From assembly GCF_041438805.1 (NCBI RefSeq), contig NZ_CP109190.1, forward strand, positions 9,362,001-9,426,000: a DNA stretch of 64,000 nucleotides, in the 5' to 3' direction. Source of the DNA: Streptomyces sp. NBC_01707. GTDB lineage: Bacteria; Actinomycetota; Actinomycetes; Streptomycetales; Streptomycetaceae. Both the position numbers and the translations under genes were made by a program. Positions 41,173-49,647 of this stretch are shown in pieces (positions within the stretch are counted from its first letter, which is position 1; each line of letters begins with the position of its first letter). The notes under the pieces were generated by a model, which did no database searches, was not told the origin of the DNA, and saw only the letters and a list, made by a program, of their open reading frames with translations.

Positions 41173-43155
41173 ATGACCTCCACCCTGACTCCGTTGTCGA
41201 CCGACCGGGGCGCGGCCGCCCCGCGCGGAGGGGCCGCGCCCCGGCGGCGTACCCACGCGTTCGCGCTCGCCGAGGTGCGCTGGGCCGCGACCGCGACCGT
41301 TCTGTTCCTGCTCGCGCTGGCCCTCCAGTTGACCGGAGCCCCCGCGTGGGCGTGGGGCCCGCTGTACGCGCTGTCCTACGCCACCGGTGGCTGGGAACCC
41401 GGCTGGGAGGGCCTCAAGGCACTCAAGGACAGGACGCTCGACGTCGACCTGTTGATGATCGTCGCGGCGCTCGGGGCTGCGGCGATCGGACAGGTGATGG
41501 ACGGTGCTCTCCTGGTCGTCATCTTCGCCACCTCGGGCGCACTGGAGGCGCTCGCCACGGCTCGCACGGCCGAATCCGTACGAGGGCTGCTGGACCTGGC
41601 ACCTGCCACAGCCACCCGCCTCGACGCCGACGGAGGTGAGGAGACCGTCGCCACCGAGGAGCTGGCGGTGGGCGACACCATCCTTGTACGGCCCGGCGAA
41701 CGCGTCGGCGCCGACGGTCGTGTTCTGGACGGGGCCAGTGACGTGGACCAGGCGACCATCACCGGTGAGCCGCTCCCCGTGGCCAAGGGCACGGGGGACG
41801 AGGTCTTCGCGGGCACCCTCAACGGCACCGGTGCCCTGCGAGTCGGCGTCGAGCGCGACGCCTCCGACTCGGTGATCGCGCGGATCGTGCGGATGGTGGG
41901 GGAGGCGTCGGAGACCAAGGCGCCCACGCAGTTGTTCGTCGAGAAGGTCGAGCAGCGGTACTCGCTGGCCATGGTGGGGGCGACCCTCGCCGTGTTCCTC
42001 GTGCCGCTCGCCTTCGGTGCGGAGCTGACCGGCTCGCTGCTGCGCGCGATGACCTTCATGATCGTGGCCTCGCCGTGCGCGGTGGTGCTGGCGACCATGC
42101 CTCCGCTCCTGTCCGCGATCGCCAACGCCGGACGGCACGGCGTCCTCGTGAAGTCCGCCGTCGTGATGGAACGCCTGGGACAGATCGACACGGTGGCACT
42201 CGACAAGACCGGCACGCTCACCGAGGGCACACCGCGCGTCACCGATGTGCGGCCGCTCGCCGGATCCGGCCTGGACGAGACCGGACTGCTGGTCCTCGCG
42301 GCCGCGGCGGAGCACCCGAGCGAGCACCCACTGGCCCGCGCCGTCGTGGACGAAGCGCGCGAGCGCGGGCTGAAGCTGCCCGTCGCCAAGGACTTCGACT
42401 CCGCACCGGGCGTCGGGGTGAGCGCCACCATCGACGGCTGCACGGTCACCGTGGGAGCACCGGCGCGGCTGCTCGACCGAGCGGCCGACGCCGCCTCCGC
42501 CGGTGCGGCTGTCGTCGTGCGCGAACTGGAGGACGACGCATGTACGGCGGTGCTGGTCATGGCGGACGGAGCGCCGGCGGGTGTGCTCGGTATCGCCGAC
42601 CGGCTGCGCCCGGACGCCGCCGCCACCGTCACGTCCCTCACCACCCTCACAGGGACCGCACCACTGCTGCTGACCGGCGACAACCCCCGCGCCGCCGCTC
42701 GCCTGGCCCAGGACGTCGGCATTCGCGTCGTCCGGGCCGGTCTGCTGCCGGAGCACAAGGTGAGCGCGGTCAAGGAGTTGGAAAGCGCGGGCCGCAGGGT
42801 TCTCGTCGTGGGCGACGGTGTCAACGACGCCCCGGCCCTGGCCGCCGCCCACACCGGTGTCGCCATGGGCCGGGCAGGCTCCGACCTCGCACTGGAGACC
42901 GCCGACGCGGTGATCGTCCGCGACGAACTCGCCACCGTCCCCACGGTGATCGCTCTCTCCCGGCGCGCCCGCCGACTGGTCGTCCAGAACCTCTTCATCG
43001 CTGGTCTGTTCATCACCGGCCTCGTCGTCTGGGACCTGGCCGGCACACTGCCTCTGCCGCTTGGCGTATTGGGCCACGAGGGCTCCACCGTCATTGTGGG
43101 CATCAACGGATTGCGGTTGCTGCGGGACGCCGCGTGGCGTCGGGCCGCCGCATGA
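41173..43155 (+). CDS. P1B-4-type heavy-metal efflux ATPase (CtpD/CoaT-like)
   Basis: Predicted 660-residue membrane pump without an N-terminal metal-binding domain. Motifs in order: TGEPLPV actuator loop (about 196), the membrane metal site SPCAVVLATMPP (about 303), DKTGTLTEGTP phosphorylation site (about 340), SEHPLARAVV (HP motif), TGDNPRAAARLA, GDGVNDAPALAAA hinge, and HEGSTVIVGINGLRLLR in the last helix. SPC together with HEGST/HEGGT defines subgroup P1B-4, whose members export Co, Fe(II) or Zn, unlike the CPC pumps for Cu. The divergent ArsR with a CzrA-type site fits. Its stop overlaps the start of the [2Fe-2S] gene by four bases. Confidence 0.92.
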   Translation: MTSTLTPLSTDRGAAAPRGGAAPRRRTHAFALAEVRWAATATVLFLLALALQLTGAPAWAWGPLYALSYATGGWEPGWEGLKALKDRTLDVDLLMIVAALGAAAIGQVMDGALLVVIFATSGALEALATARTAESVRGLLDLAPATATRLDADGGEETVATEELAVGDTILVRPGERVGADGRVLDGASDVDQATITGEPLPVAKGTGDEVFAGTLNGTGALRVGVERDASDSVIARIVRMVGEASETKAPTQLFVEKVEQRYSLAMVGATLAVFLVPLAFGAELTGSLLRAMTFMIVASPCAVVLATMPPLLSAIANAGRHGVLVKSAVVMERLGQIDTVALDKTGTLTEGTPRVTDVRPLAGSGLDETGLLVLAAAAEHPSEHPLARAVVDEARERGLKLPVAKDFDSAPGVGVSATIDGCTVTVGAPARLLDRAADAASAGAAVVVRELEDDACTAVLVMADGAPAGVLGIADRLRPDAAATVTSLTTLTGTAPLLLTGDNPRAAARLAQDVGIRVVRAGLLPEHKVSAVKELESAGRRVLVVGDGVNDAPALAAAHTGVAMGRAGSDLALETADAVIVRDELATVPTVIALSRRARRLVVQNLFIAGLFITGLVVWDLAGTLPLPLGVLGHEGSTVIVGINGLRLLRDAAWRRAAA

Positions 43156-43547
43156 GCCGCCGCAAGGCCGTCGTTGCCATGGCGGCACGCTGCACGGTCA
43201 CCGTCTGCCGAGGCTGTTGCTGCGGTACACCGAAGGTCCCGGGTGTGGACCACGCCGCTCAACTCGCCGAACTGAAGGCCCGGGTGGCCACGATCGCGCA
43301 AGTCCGGGCCGTCGACTGCCTCGATGCCTGTGAGCAGGCCAACGTCATCGTCGTACAACCGTCTCCCGCCGGACGCTCGGCCGGCGGCCGACCTGTCTGG
43401 CTCGGGCTGGTCAACGACCCGGACGCGACCGGTGACATCGCCGCCTGGATACGCGCCGGGGGACCAGGCCTCGCCGAACCGGCCGACATCCTCGACCCGT
43501 ACGCCTTCGACCCTTCGCGACGCGTACGAATGGCCATCGAAGACTGA
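43152..43547 (+). CDS. thioredoxin-like [2Fe-2S] ferredoxin-domain protein
   Basis: Predicted 131-residue cytosolic protein. Cysteines in VCRGCCCGTPKVPG (about residues 19-26) and DCLDACEQANVIVVQPS (about 55-60) give the four-cysteine C-x(4-5)-C ... C-x3-C arrangement of thioredoxin-like ferredoxins. The C-terminus (VWLGLVNDPDATGDIAAWIR) is family-like. It overlaps the ATPase gene (ATGA), so the two are translationally coupled; it could supply electrons, sense metal or iron, or act as metallochaperone for the pump. This is inference from context. It ends six bases before the convergent MFS gene. Confidence 0.82.
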   Translation: MSRRKAVVAMAARCTVTVCRGCCCGTPKVPGVDHAAQLAELKARVATIAQVRAVDCLDACEQANVIVVQPSPAGRSAGGRPVWLGLVNDPDATGDIAAWIRAGGPGLAEPADILDPYAFDPSRRVRMAIED

Positions 43548-43553
43548 CCTTCG

Positions 43554-44897
43554 TCAGCCGGCGTGCAGCCCGTCGGCGCCGACCGGACGGTCGTGACTGT
43601 GGCGCCATCCGGCCGGAATACGGCTGGCACCCACGAGATGCGGGTGCCCGTCCGGAAGGTCGGTGTGCTCGTGCTCCACGCTCATCCCATCGCGCGACGG
43701 CCATAGACGCACGGCCAGTAGTGACGCTGCCAGTGCGATCGCGCCAAGGGCGACAACCGCCGACTGCAGGCCCGCCACCGCGCCGAGCCACCCGGCCAAC
43801 GGATACGTCAGCAGCCAGCAACTGTGCGAGAGCGAGAACTGGGCGGCGAACGCGGACGTCCGCTCCTCGGGTGGAGCCGCGCGGCGGATCAGCCGCCCCG
43901 TAGGCGTCAGCACCATCGAGCAGGCGGCACCGAAGGCCGCCCAGGTGACCAGGAGCGCGGGCCACCGCCAAGCGCCGTTACCGGCGACCGTGATGGTGCC
44001 CAGCGCGACGAAGACCAGGGGGAGCACCATCGCCCCGCGCAGCATCACCGTACGGTCGGCCACCCGGTCGAGCAGCCGAGGCAGCAGCAGTGCGACGATC
44101 ATCGAGCCCCCACCGTATGCGCCGAGCGCCAGCGACACGTCGGTGACGCTGCGGGCGAGCTGGTCACGGACGTACACGACACTGTTGACGGTGACCATCG
44201 CGCTCGCGGCGGCCACCGCGAGGTTCAGGGCGAGCAGTGCGCGCAGCTGCGGGGTCGCGAAGAAGAGACGAGTGCCCCTGGTCGCCTTCGCGTACACGGT
44301 GCCGCCGCCTGTGGCGGAAGCGGCGACCGGTTCGGGCAGCACGGCGGAGACCACGAGCGCGGCCGAGCCCAGGAACCCGAACACCGTGCCGACGAAAAGC
44401 CAGTTGTAGGTGGTCAGCGAGAGGAGCGCGGCTGCGAGAGCTGGGCTGAAGAGGCTCTCGAGGTCGTAGGCGAGCCGCGACAGGGACAGCGCCTGGGTGT
44501 AGTCGCGCTCGGCAGGCAACGCATCCGGGACGACCGCCTGGAACGTCGGGGTGAACGCGGCCGACGCCGCCTGGAGCAAGAAGATCAGGACGTACACCTG
44601 CCACACCTGATGCACGAACGGCAGCGTCAGCGCGACCCCGGCCCTGGTCAGGTCCGCTCCGACCATCAGGACGCGGCGCGGCAGCCGGTCGGCGACCGCG
44701 CCAACAGCCGGAGCGATCGCCACGTACGCCACCATTTTGATCGCCAGCGCGGTGCCGAGCACTGATCCGGCGTTGGCGCCTGCGAGGTCGTACGCCAGCA
44801 GCCCGAGAGCCACAGTGGCCAGGCCGGTGCCGACCAGAGCGATGATCTGGGCGGTGAAGAGATGGCGGTAGGTGCGGTCGCACAGCACGGAGAGCAT
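43554..44897 (-). CDS. MFS exporter with His-rich C-terminal tail
   Basis: Predicted 447-residue transporter with 12 membrane helices: TYRHLFTAQIIALVGTGLAT at the start, VGAVADRLPRRVLMVG in the loop between helices 2 and 3 (MFS motif A), and LLTYPLAGWLGAVAGLQSAV late. The cytosolic tail is unusual: HEHTDLPDGHPHLVG and WRHSHDRPVGADGLHAG carry eight His in about 45 residues, a likely metal-binding segment. With a divergent ArsR gene (45035) this points to metal export, perhaps Ni or Co, rather than drug export. The start at ATG 44897 has GAGGGA seven bases upstream; longer frames run antisense into the intergenic space. Confidence 0.85.
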   Translation of the reverse strand: MLSVLCDRTYRHLFTAQIIALVGTGLATVALGLLAYDLAGANAGSVLGTALAIKMVAYVAIAPAVGAVADRLPRRVLMVGADLTRAGVALTLPFVHQVWQVYVLIFLLQAASAAFTPTFQAVVPDALPAERDYTQALSLSRLAYDLESLFSPALAAALLSLTTYNWLFVGTVFGFLGSAALVVSAVLPEPVAASATGGGTVYAKATRGTRLFFATPQLRALLALNLAVAAASAMVTVNSVVYVRDQLARSVTDVSLALGAYGGGSMIVALLLPRLLDRVADRTVMLRGAMVLPLVFVALGTITVAGNGAWRWPALLVTWAAFGAACSMVLTPTGRLIRRAAPPEERTSAFAAQFSLSHSCWLLTYPLAGWLGAVAGLQSAVVALGAIALAASLLAVRLWPSRDGMSVEHEHTDLPDGHPHLVGASRIPAGWRHSHDRPVGADGLHAG

Positions 44898-44957
44898 GCG
44901 GCGGTCCCTCGGCCGGTCGGGGCGGGCACGACTGCTCCCCACTGTACCCACAGGTGC

Positions 44958-44973
44958 ACATCTGCGCACATGT
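44958..44973. promoter_or_regulatory. candidate ArsR operator
   Basis: ACATCTGCGCACATGT reads ACAT-n-TGCGCA-n-ATGT, palindromic except for one symmetric pair. It lies in the 137-base space between the MFS gene and the divergent arsR gene. Confidence 0.6.
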
Positions 44974-45034
44974 TGACTTTGTGGTTCGCGCAGCCGATTC
45001 CCGCCGCCGCCCGCCCGGCCTCTACGCTGTCTCC

Positions 45035-45394
45035 ATGCCTGCTCGCGAGCCCTTGCCAACTGCACCTGATGGGCATCTGCGTGCTCCGGACAGCGTGCGC
45101 CTCACAGAGGCGACCGAGGTATTTTCCATGCTGTCCGACGTCACCCGGCTGCACCTGCTGTGGCTGCTCGCGCAGCAGGAGTCGGACGTGAGCTCGCTGA
45201 CCGAACGATGCGAGGCGTCGCGGACCGCGGTGAGTCAGCATCTGGCGAAACTGCGGCTGGCGGGTCTGGTGGAGACGCGGCGGGAGGGCCGGCACGTCTA
45301 CTACAGCCTTCGCGACGGGCATCTGCGGCGGCTCGTGGTGGAGGCCCTGAGCTACGCCGACCACCGCGTCAGTGGGAAGGCTCCGCACGACTGA
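45035..45394 (+). CDS. ArsR/SmtB-family metal-sensing repressor
   Basis: Predicted 119-residue winged-helix repressor: VFSMLSDVTRLHLLWLLAQQ, CEASRTAVSQHLAKLRLAGL and VETRREGRHVYYSLRDG. The helix after the wing, DGHLRRLVVEALSYADHRV, keeps D, H(+2) and H(+16) of the CzrA-type alpha-5 site, but the fourth ligand position (+13) is Tyr, so metal preference or geometry may differ from the first ArsR. Start ATG 45035 (MPAREPLP) fits the family length better than the frame opening at 44954. It is divergent from the His-tailed MFS exporter, its probable target. Confidence 0.87.
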   Translation: MPAREPLPTAPDGHLRAPDSVRLTEATEVFSMLSDVTRLHLLWLLAQQESDVSSLTERCEASRTAVSQHLAKLRLAGLVETRREGRHVYYSLRDGHLRRLVVEALSYADHRVSGKAPHD

Positions 45395-45883
45395 CCCGGA
45401 GGCGAAAGTACCTGAGCGGCATTTGCCGTTCCTCTGTGCGGAGTTGCTGCATCCCGCGAAAGGGGCGGCGCGGCCGTGCCGGGGCAAAGGGGGAGACTTC
45501 GGGCGCGAGGATTGCCTGCCGATACCGCGCACTTGTCGGCAGCCAGGTGACTGGCGACGGCCCCTCACTCCGCGACGCGCTCTGACGACGCCCGCCGAGT
45601 GAGGGGCCGGTCCGCCGATGCTGCGCGCCGGACCGGCGCCGGACGAAGTAGCACGCCGCGAGCGCGACCACATCGGCCGCACGATGCCGCCCCACAGACC
45701 GCTGTTGTCATCGTCGTCGTTCTTCGCCTCGGCGACGGGAGAGGACGAGGGCTCAAGGGCTTCGGCCGTCGGTGACGCGGACGCCGCGTCGCTCGGGGAG
45801 GGGGCTGACCGGCTTCGCCCCTGGCGCGGCAGCCTTGAGCTTCAGCACAGGTCCGGGCTCTCGCCGCCCGCCGCGTGCCGTGC
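45395..45883. other. gap without recognisable gene
   Basis: About 490 bases; overlapping frames are shadows. It contains a moderate hairpin at 45606-45637. Confidence 0.4.
45606..45637. terminator. 9-bp hairpin
   Basis: GCCGGTCCG and its reverse complement with a 14-base loop, between convergent arsR and GNAT genes; possible terminator. Confidence 0.4.
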
Positions 45884-46438
45884 TCAGGAATATTCTGGCG
45901 GGACGGTCGGAGACCGTGCCCCGGAGGGTCCGTCGGTCTGGCGGACAGGGCGTGGCTCGTTGTCGAGGGGAGTGGCCCGCGGAACATGCGTGGCTGAATC
46001 CGTGTTCTCCCCGCGGCTCGCGCTGTGTTGTTCCCGCCGTCGCGCTGGTGAGATCGCGGCTGGTGCGGTCTCAGGGTTTGCGCAGAGCATGTGTGAGCAA
46101 CGCGCGTCCCGCGGAGGGAACGCCACATCCGACTCCTCCGCCATGGCGGCGAAGAACCGGCGACCCTCGGGCGACTGTCGCGATGTGGACCAGGCGTAAC
46201 CCGGGCAGGGCGCCAGCGCGGTGTGCAGGGCATCGCGCCCCAACCCCTTGCGCTGCCAGGAGCCGACGACGGCTATGCGCTCTATGTAGCCCAGTTGGCA
46301 CGGGTGACAGACGCGGTAGTCCAGCCGTCCGATCTCCCGCGCCTGACCGACCCGTACGACGACGGTCTGATGCCCCGCGGGCATGGCCGCGGTGAGGCGC
46401 TCGAAGTGGACGGCATGCAGCCGGTCTGGGTCGGTCAC
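45884..46438 (-). CDS. GNAT-family N-acetyltransferase-like protein
   Basis: Predicted 184-residue protein. The acetyl-CoA loop is present: YIERIAVVGSWQRKGLGRDA, the RxxGxG/A motif after a beta bulge. The preceding strand (QTVVVRVGQAREIGRLDYRV) and following helix support a short GNAT fold over the first 120 residues. The C-terminal 60 residues are polar and disordered-looking. GTG 46438 overlaps the stop of the acyltransferase gene (GTGA), so translational coupling is likely; the frame continues upstream, so this start is inferred. The substrate is unknown. Confidence 0.65.
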   Translation of the reverse strand: MTDPDRLHAVHFERLTAAMPAGHQTVVVRVGQAREIGRLDYRVCHPCQLGYIERIAVVGSWQRKGLGRDALHTALAPCPGYAWSTSRQSPEGRRFFAAMAEESDVAFPPRDARCSHMLCANPETAPAAISPARRREQHSASRGENTDSATHVPRATPLDNEPRPVRQTDGPSGARSPTVPPEYS

Positions 46439-47577
46439 CTCAATCGCCGTGATTCGGCGGGATTCCCTCTGAAGGCCCACTCCATCTTCGGTTCCATGGC
46501 AAACCGGAAGATTCGCTGTACCGGCGGGGTGCACAGCAGCGTGATGACAGTAGCGGCGATGAGCGTGACGCCGATCTCGCCGAGCGGCTGGTGGATCCAG
46601 TCGTGGTCGTACCAGTGCCAGAACCGGGAGCCCTTGGCCAGGAATCCGTGCAGCAGATAGCCATACAGCGTTCCGGCGCCGAGCGCGGTGAACCACAGCG
46701 TGCGCCCGGGCACCCAGGCGAAGAAGCACGCGACCAGGACCATCGAGCAGCCGAAGAGGGCGAGCGTCATGACGGCACCGGTCCAGCCGGGAGCGGCCAG
46801 CTCCTGCGCGCTGTCGCGGCGGTAGAACCAGGCCGCGTTCATCCGCGGAGCCGCCCAGTACGCGAAGGCCAGGGCCCCGGCGAACACCGGGACGGCAAGG
46901 AGACGGACCTCGGGGCGGCGTACCAGCCGGAAGTGTTCCGGCTTCAGGCACAGGCCCAGGACGAAGAAAGGCAGGAACTGCAGGACGCGCTGCAGGTCCA
47001 GGTCGTCGCCGATGTCCGGCGAGACCGAGGCCAGCACCGCGATGGCCAGTGCGAGCGGCAGCGGCCACCGCACCACCTTCCACAGCGGGGTCGTCAGCCG
47101 CCAGATGAACAGCGCCGCCAGGAACCATGTCAGATACCAGGGATCCAGCAGACTGATCGGATAGCCAGGGTCGTCGTCCGCCCACCTCTTGAACAGCGAG
47201 TACGCGACCTCGAAGACCACATACGGGACGGCGACGCCCGTCACCAGTCGCCTGAGTCGTGCCGGGCTCGCGTCGAAGCTGCGCGAGAAGTAGCCGGAGA
47301 TGACGATGAACGCCGGCATGTGGAAGGCATAGACGGTGATGTAGATCGCGGCCGCCGCCTGGCTGTCACCGCGCAGCGGCTCACACGCGTGCCCCATCGC
47401 CACCAGCACGATCGCCAGGTACTTGGCGTTGTCGAAGAACGCGTCCCGCCTCTGCGCGGGCTTGGAAGGAGGCTGTGCCGAGGGCGTCGTCCATTGTGTC
47501 GTCCCGCTGCCTGCAGTCGCCCCGGGGCGCGGCGATGTCGTTTCCTGCGGCCGCGTGGGCCGTATCGTTTTGCTCAC
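46435..47577 (-). CDS. acyltransferase-3 family membrane protein
   Basis: Predicted 380-residue membrane acyltransferase with about ten helices. The signature start is RRDAFFDNAKYLAIVLVAMG followed by HACEPL, with YITVYAFHMPAFIVISGYFS holding the conserved His and Ser/Gly positions. DPWYLTWFLAALFIWRLTTP and the C-terminal GTLYGYLLHGFLAKGSRFWH are typical. Such enzymes O-acylate wall polymers, sugars or antibiotics. GTG 47577 has AGGAG five bases upstream and is preferred to the start at 47619. It forms a two-gene unit with the overlapping GNAT gene; the acceptor cannot be predicted. Confidence 0.85.
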   Translation of the reverse strand: MSKTIRPTRPQETTSPRPGATAGSGTTQWTTPSAQPPSKPAQRRDAFFDNAKYLAIVLVAMGHACEPLRGDSQAAAAIYITVYAFHMPAFIVISGYFSRSFDASPARLRRLVTGVAVPYVVFEVAYSLFKRWADDDPGYPISLLDPWYLTWFLAALFIWRLTTPLWKVVRWPLPLALAIAVLASVSPDIGDDLDLQRVLQFLPFFVLGLCLKPEHFRLVRRPEVRLLAVPVFAGALAFAYWAAPRMNAAWFYRRDSAQELAAPGWTGAVMTLALFGCSMVLVACFFAWVPGRTLWFTALGAGTLYGYLLHGFLAKGSRFWHWYDHDWIHQPLGEIGVTLIAATVITLLCTPPVQRIFRFAMEPKMEWAFRGNPAESRRLR

Positions 47578-47659
47578 CTCGACTCCTGTATGCGATGGAT
47601 GGAACCCCGACGGGCACATTCGCGTCTTAGGAGGTTTGTGGCTGTGGCGATGCTGTCAG

Positions 47660-47960
47660 ACATCCCAGGCACCGTAGTCACCACTGTCCTCACGTGCAAA
47701 CCTGTCCTCGTAGCCACGTGCCGGACCGGGCCGTCCTTGCTGTCCAACTGCTGGAAGAAGACGACGTCGGTGAGCTGACCGCTCGCAAAGAGGAGTGCGG
47801 AGGTGTCCAGGTCGATCTCGTAGGTGTCGGCCGGCTCGGCCAGGAAGCCCTTGGGTGGGCCGGCCTGTCGGCCCAGGCCCATGCGTACGACGCTGAGTGC
47901 GCCGCCGTCGGACTTGCCATGGTCTTCGAGCTCGTCGAGTTGGCCCAGCAACGGTGGGGG
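47660..47960 (-). pseudogene. TerD-family stress protein remnant
   Basis: The frame GALSVVRMGLGRQAGPPKGF, YEIDLDTSALLFASGQLTDV and VVFFQQLDSKDGPVRH matches the first half of TerD-type calcium-binding proteins (FELDxSALL, FFxxLxSxDGSVxH). After VRH the frame no longer follows the family and the second half, including the calcium-site repeat, is absent. No clean start exists. Probably a truncated copy of a tellurite/stress gene. Confidence 0.6.
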
Positions 47961-48103
47961 CGGTGAACGCACCCCATCTCGTCGCCCCCGTCCGCGCCGG
48001 AGCCCGCTTCGAACACGGCAGCTCATCGAGCGCACCGAGACCCACGTAGCATGAGTCACCAGGCCAGTCGCACTGGCTGCCGCCGCGGAGAAAAGGCATG
48101 GCG

Positions 48104-48478
48104 ATGGACGAGGGCGAGTGCCTTCACCGCTACGGTCTGCGTCCTGTCGGTGAGGTTCGCGGGCGGCGCAGGGTACATATCCGGCTGGAGCGGCAGGCTC
48201 AGGGTGACGGCGACACCGAGCTGATGAAACTGGGCTGCGTTCAGCTGTTCAACGCCGGCAGTCTCGACGATGTATTGCTCATCTGGATGGCCAAGTGCGT
48301 CGGCATGGACGCCGACTGCTCGATCCACATCCAGTTGTTGTACGGGAGCGGACTGGCCGGAACCAAGGCATACCCGTTTTCTCAGTGCCTACCCGAAGCC
48401 GAAGCGGCATGCAGGTGTGGTCGATGTGCGCGATCGACGCGCTCGGCATCCCCGCCATGCTCGGCCGCGATGTGGTGA
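48104..48478 (+). CDS. hypothetical protein, C-terminus out of register
   Basis: Predicted 124-residue product. The middle part, LGCVQLFNAGSLDDVLLIWM followed by AKCVGMDADCSIHIQLLYGS and GLAGTKAYPF, resembles a motif common in Streptomyces hypothetical proteins (LFNAGSLDDxLLIWxAK, SIDxQLLCGAGL). From about residue 95 the frame becomes Cys/Arg/Ser-rich because it overlaps the mercury-lyase fragment in another frame, so the natural C-terminus seems lost. ATG 48104 has AAAGG seven bases upstream. It is likely a truncated gene still able to be translated; function unknown. Confidence 0.5.
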   Translation: MDEGECLHRYGLRPVGEVRGRRRVHIRLERQAQGDGDTELMKLGCVQLFNAGSLDDVLLIWMAKCVGMDADCSIHIQLLYGSGLAGTKAYPFSQCLPEAEAACRCGRCARSTRSASPPCSAAMW

Positions 48479-48762
48479 TCGCCTCCGCCGATCCGGTCAC
48501 CGGCGAGTCCGTCACGGTGACCGGCGAGAACGGGCGGACGGTGTGGGAACCCGCGTCATCGGTGGTGTGCGTCGGACGCCGGGGCGGAAGCGCCGGACCT
48601 GCGGCCGAGGTGTGCTGCGACACCGTGAACTTCTTCACCGGCGCCGCCTCTGCCCAGACGTGGATCATGCAGCACCCGAACGTGAACGGCCAGATCGTGG
48701 ACCGGACGCGCGCCGAGGAGATCGGCCGGACGACCTTCGGGCCGCTGCTCACCGCCGACTGA
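48409..48762 (+). CDS. merB: organomercurial (alkylmercury) lyase MerB, C-terminal half
   Basis: Predicted 117-residue fragment. It matches the catalytic half of MerB: VWSMCAIDALGIPAMLGRDV contains the Cys-x2-Asp pair (Cys96/Asp99 of MerB), and EVCCDTVNFFTGAASAQTWI contains the second essential Cys (Cys159). The normal N-terminal domain of about 80 residues is missing, replaced by the unrelated hypothetical gene. MerB breaks carbon-mercury bonds. Without the N-terminal domain and with no merA or merR nearby, activity is doubtful, although all three catalytic residues remain. The ATG at 48409 lacks a clear ribosome site. Confidence 0.72.
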   Translation: MQVWSMCAIDALGIPAMLGRDVVIASADPVTGESVTVTGENGRTVWEPASSVVCVGRRGGSAGPAAEVCCDTVNFFTGAASAQTWIMQHPNVNGQIVDRTRAEEIGRTTFGPLLTAD

Positions 48763-49025
48763 CCAGCCGCGTAGGACCTGTCAGGCCAGAGCTGCCGCGC
48801 CGCTTGACGCTTCCTTCGGCAGCGGCATGGCGAGGGCCCCGGCGACCGGGCTCCCTGCCGTGGCAGCAGGGAAATGAGTGCGGCCGGCTACCGCAGCCGG
48901 CCGATGAAGGCGGAGCCAGGGTGCGGATGCGTCGGCCTGCGCCGGCGGTCCACGAGTCCGGTCGGCAATTCCATGGGGGGACCCCGTTGCGTCCGAGTGT
49001 CAGTGGCACCGGCGATCCTGCATAC
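48763..49025. other. gap without recognisable gene
   Basis: About 260 bases with no gene or strong hairpin seen. Confidence 0.4.
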
Positions 49026-49292
49026 ATGGATGAGCTGATGCGACGCCGGGTGTACGGGGCCGACCATGATGATCCCGATCCCGGACCGCGGCCGGGCCAC
49101 GCCTACCGCGAACTGGTCGGCGGCCCCCTGGACGGGCTGCTTGTGGACGTCACCGGATGGGAAGAGGATGCCCTGCGCGAGGGTGCCGCGCTGAGTACGG
49201 AGATCGGTGCTCACGGGCCCGGCGGGCGTGCCGTGTACGGCCCCCGGGCTGCTGACCCGAGGTTCTGGGACTGGCAGGGCGACACCCCCTGA
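49026..49292 (+). CDS. conserved-looking hypothetical protein, 88 aa
   Basis: Small polar cytosolic protein without known domain. It contains YRELVGGPLDGLLVDVTGWE and TEIGAHGPGGRAVYGPR, a Gly-rich pattern I recall from short Streptomyces hypothetical proteins, and ends FWDWQGDTP. The ATG at 49026 has only a weak upstream site. There is no neighbour on the same transcript except, after about 350 bases, the copper-type operon, which has its own promoter region. Function unknown. Confidence 0.6.
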   Translation: MDELMRRRVYGADHDDPDPGPRPGHAYRELVGGPLDGLLVDVTGWEEDALREGAALSTEIGAHGPGGRAVYGPRAADPRFWDWQGDTP

Positions 49293-49647
49293 CCTGGTGC
49301 GGTCCGGAATGCGGGGGCGGGGTGTCGGCGTGAGATCGAGGTGCGGACGGCGGCCCGGGTGCATCCTGGCCCGCGGCCAGTTCTCCCTGGCGGCTTCTGG
49401 GCTGTCGGTGCCGTCCTGGCTGCCATTGTCGTGAAGATCACGGCGCCGACGGGGTTCGGCCGTCATGTGCATCGCAGCTGACGACAAGAGGGTAGTTCGC
49501 CCCATCTCGCGCCTGAACTATGTGAGGTCGGACCGGCACACGGGCTTGTCGTTCCGAGGTTCGCGTGAATCCTACCGAGACAGCTCATACCCTCCCCGGG
49601 TATGGTCGGTAACACGCGCAGAGCGAGAAGGAAGAAGGAGCATCGCC
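49293..49647. other. promoter region of the envelope metal operon
   Basis: No gene. The right end carries the CsoR-type box (49587-49603) and the leader of the following operon. Confidence 0.5.
49587..49603 (+). promoter_or_regulatory. CsoR-type copper operator
   Basis: ATACCC-TCCCC-GGGTAT, perfect six-base arms around five bases, the form bound by Streptomyces CsoR (TACCC/GGGTA half sites). It lies 44 bases before the DUF6153 start, where a repressor would cover the promoter. Confidence 0.78.

Noticed and set aside
41140..43358. Two minus-strand frames of 660-680 codons opposite the P1B ATPase
   Set aside because: Composition is Arg/Gly/Ser-biased as expected from antisense of high-GC coding DNA; the + strand product has all pump motifs.
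47640..48060. Possible intact TerD gene
   Set aside because: Homology is limited to the first half; no proper start or second half exists, so it is listed as a remnant.
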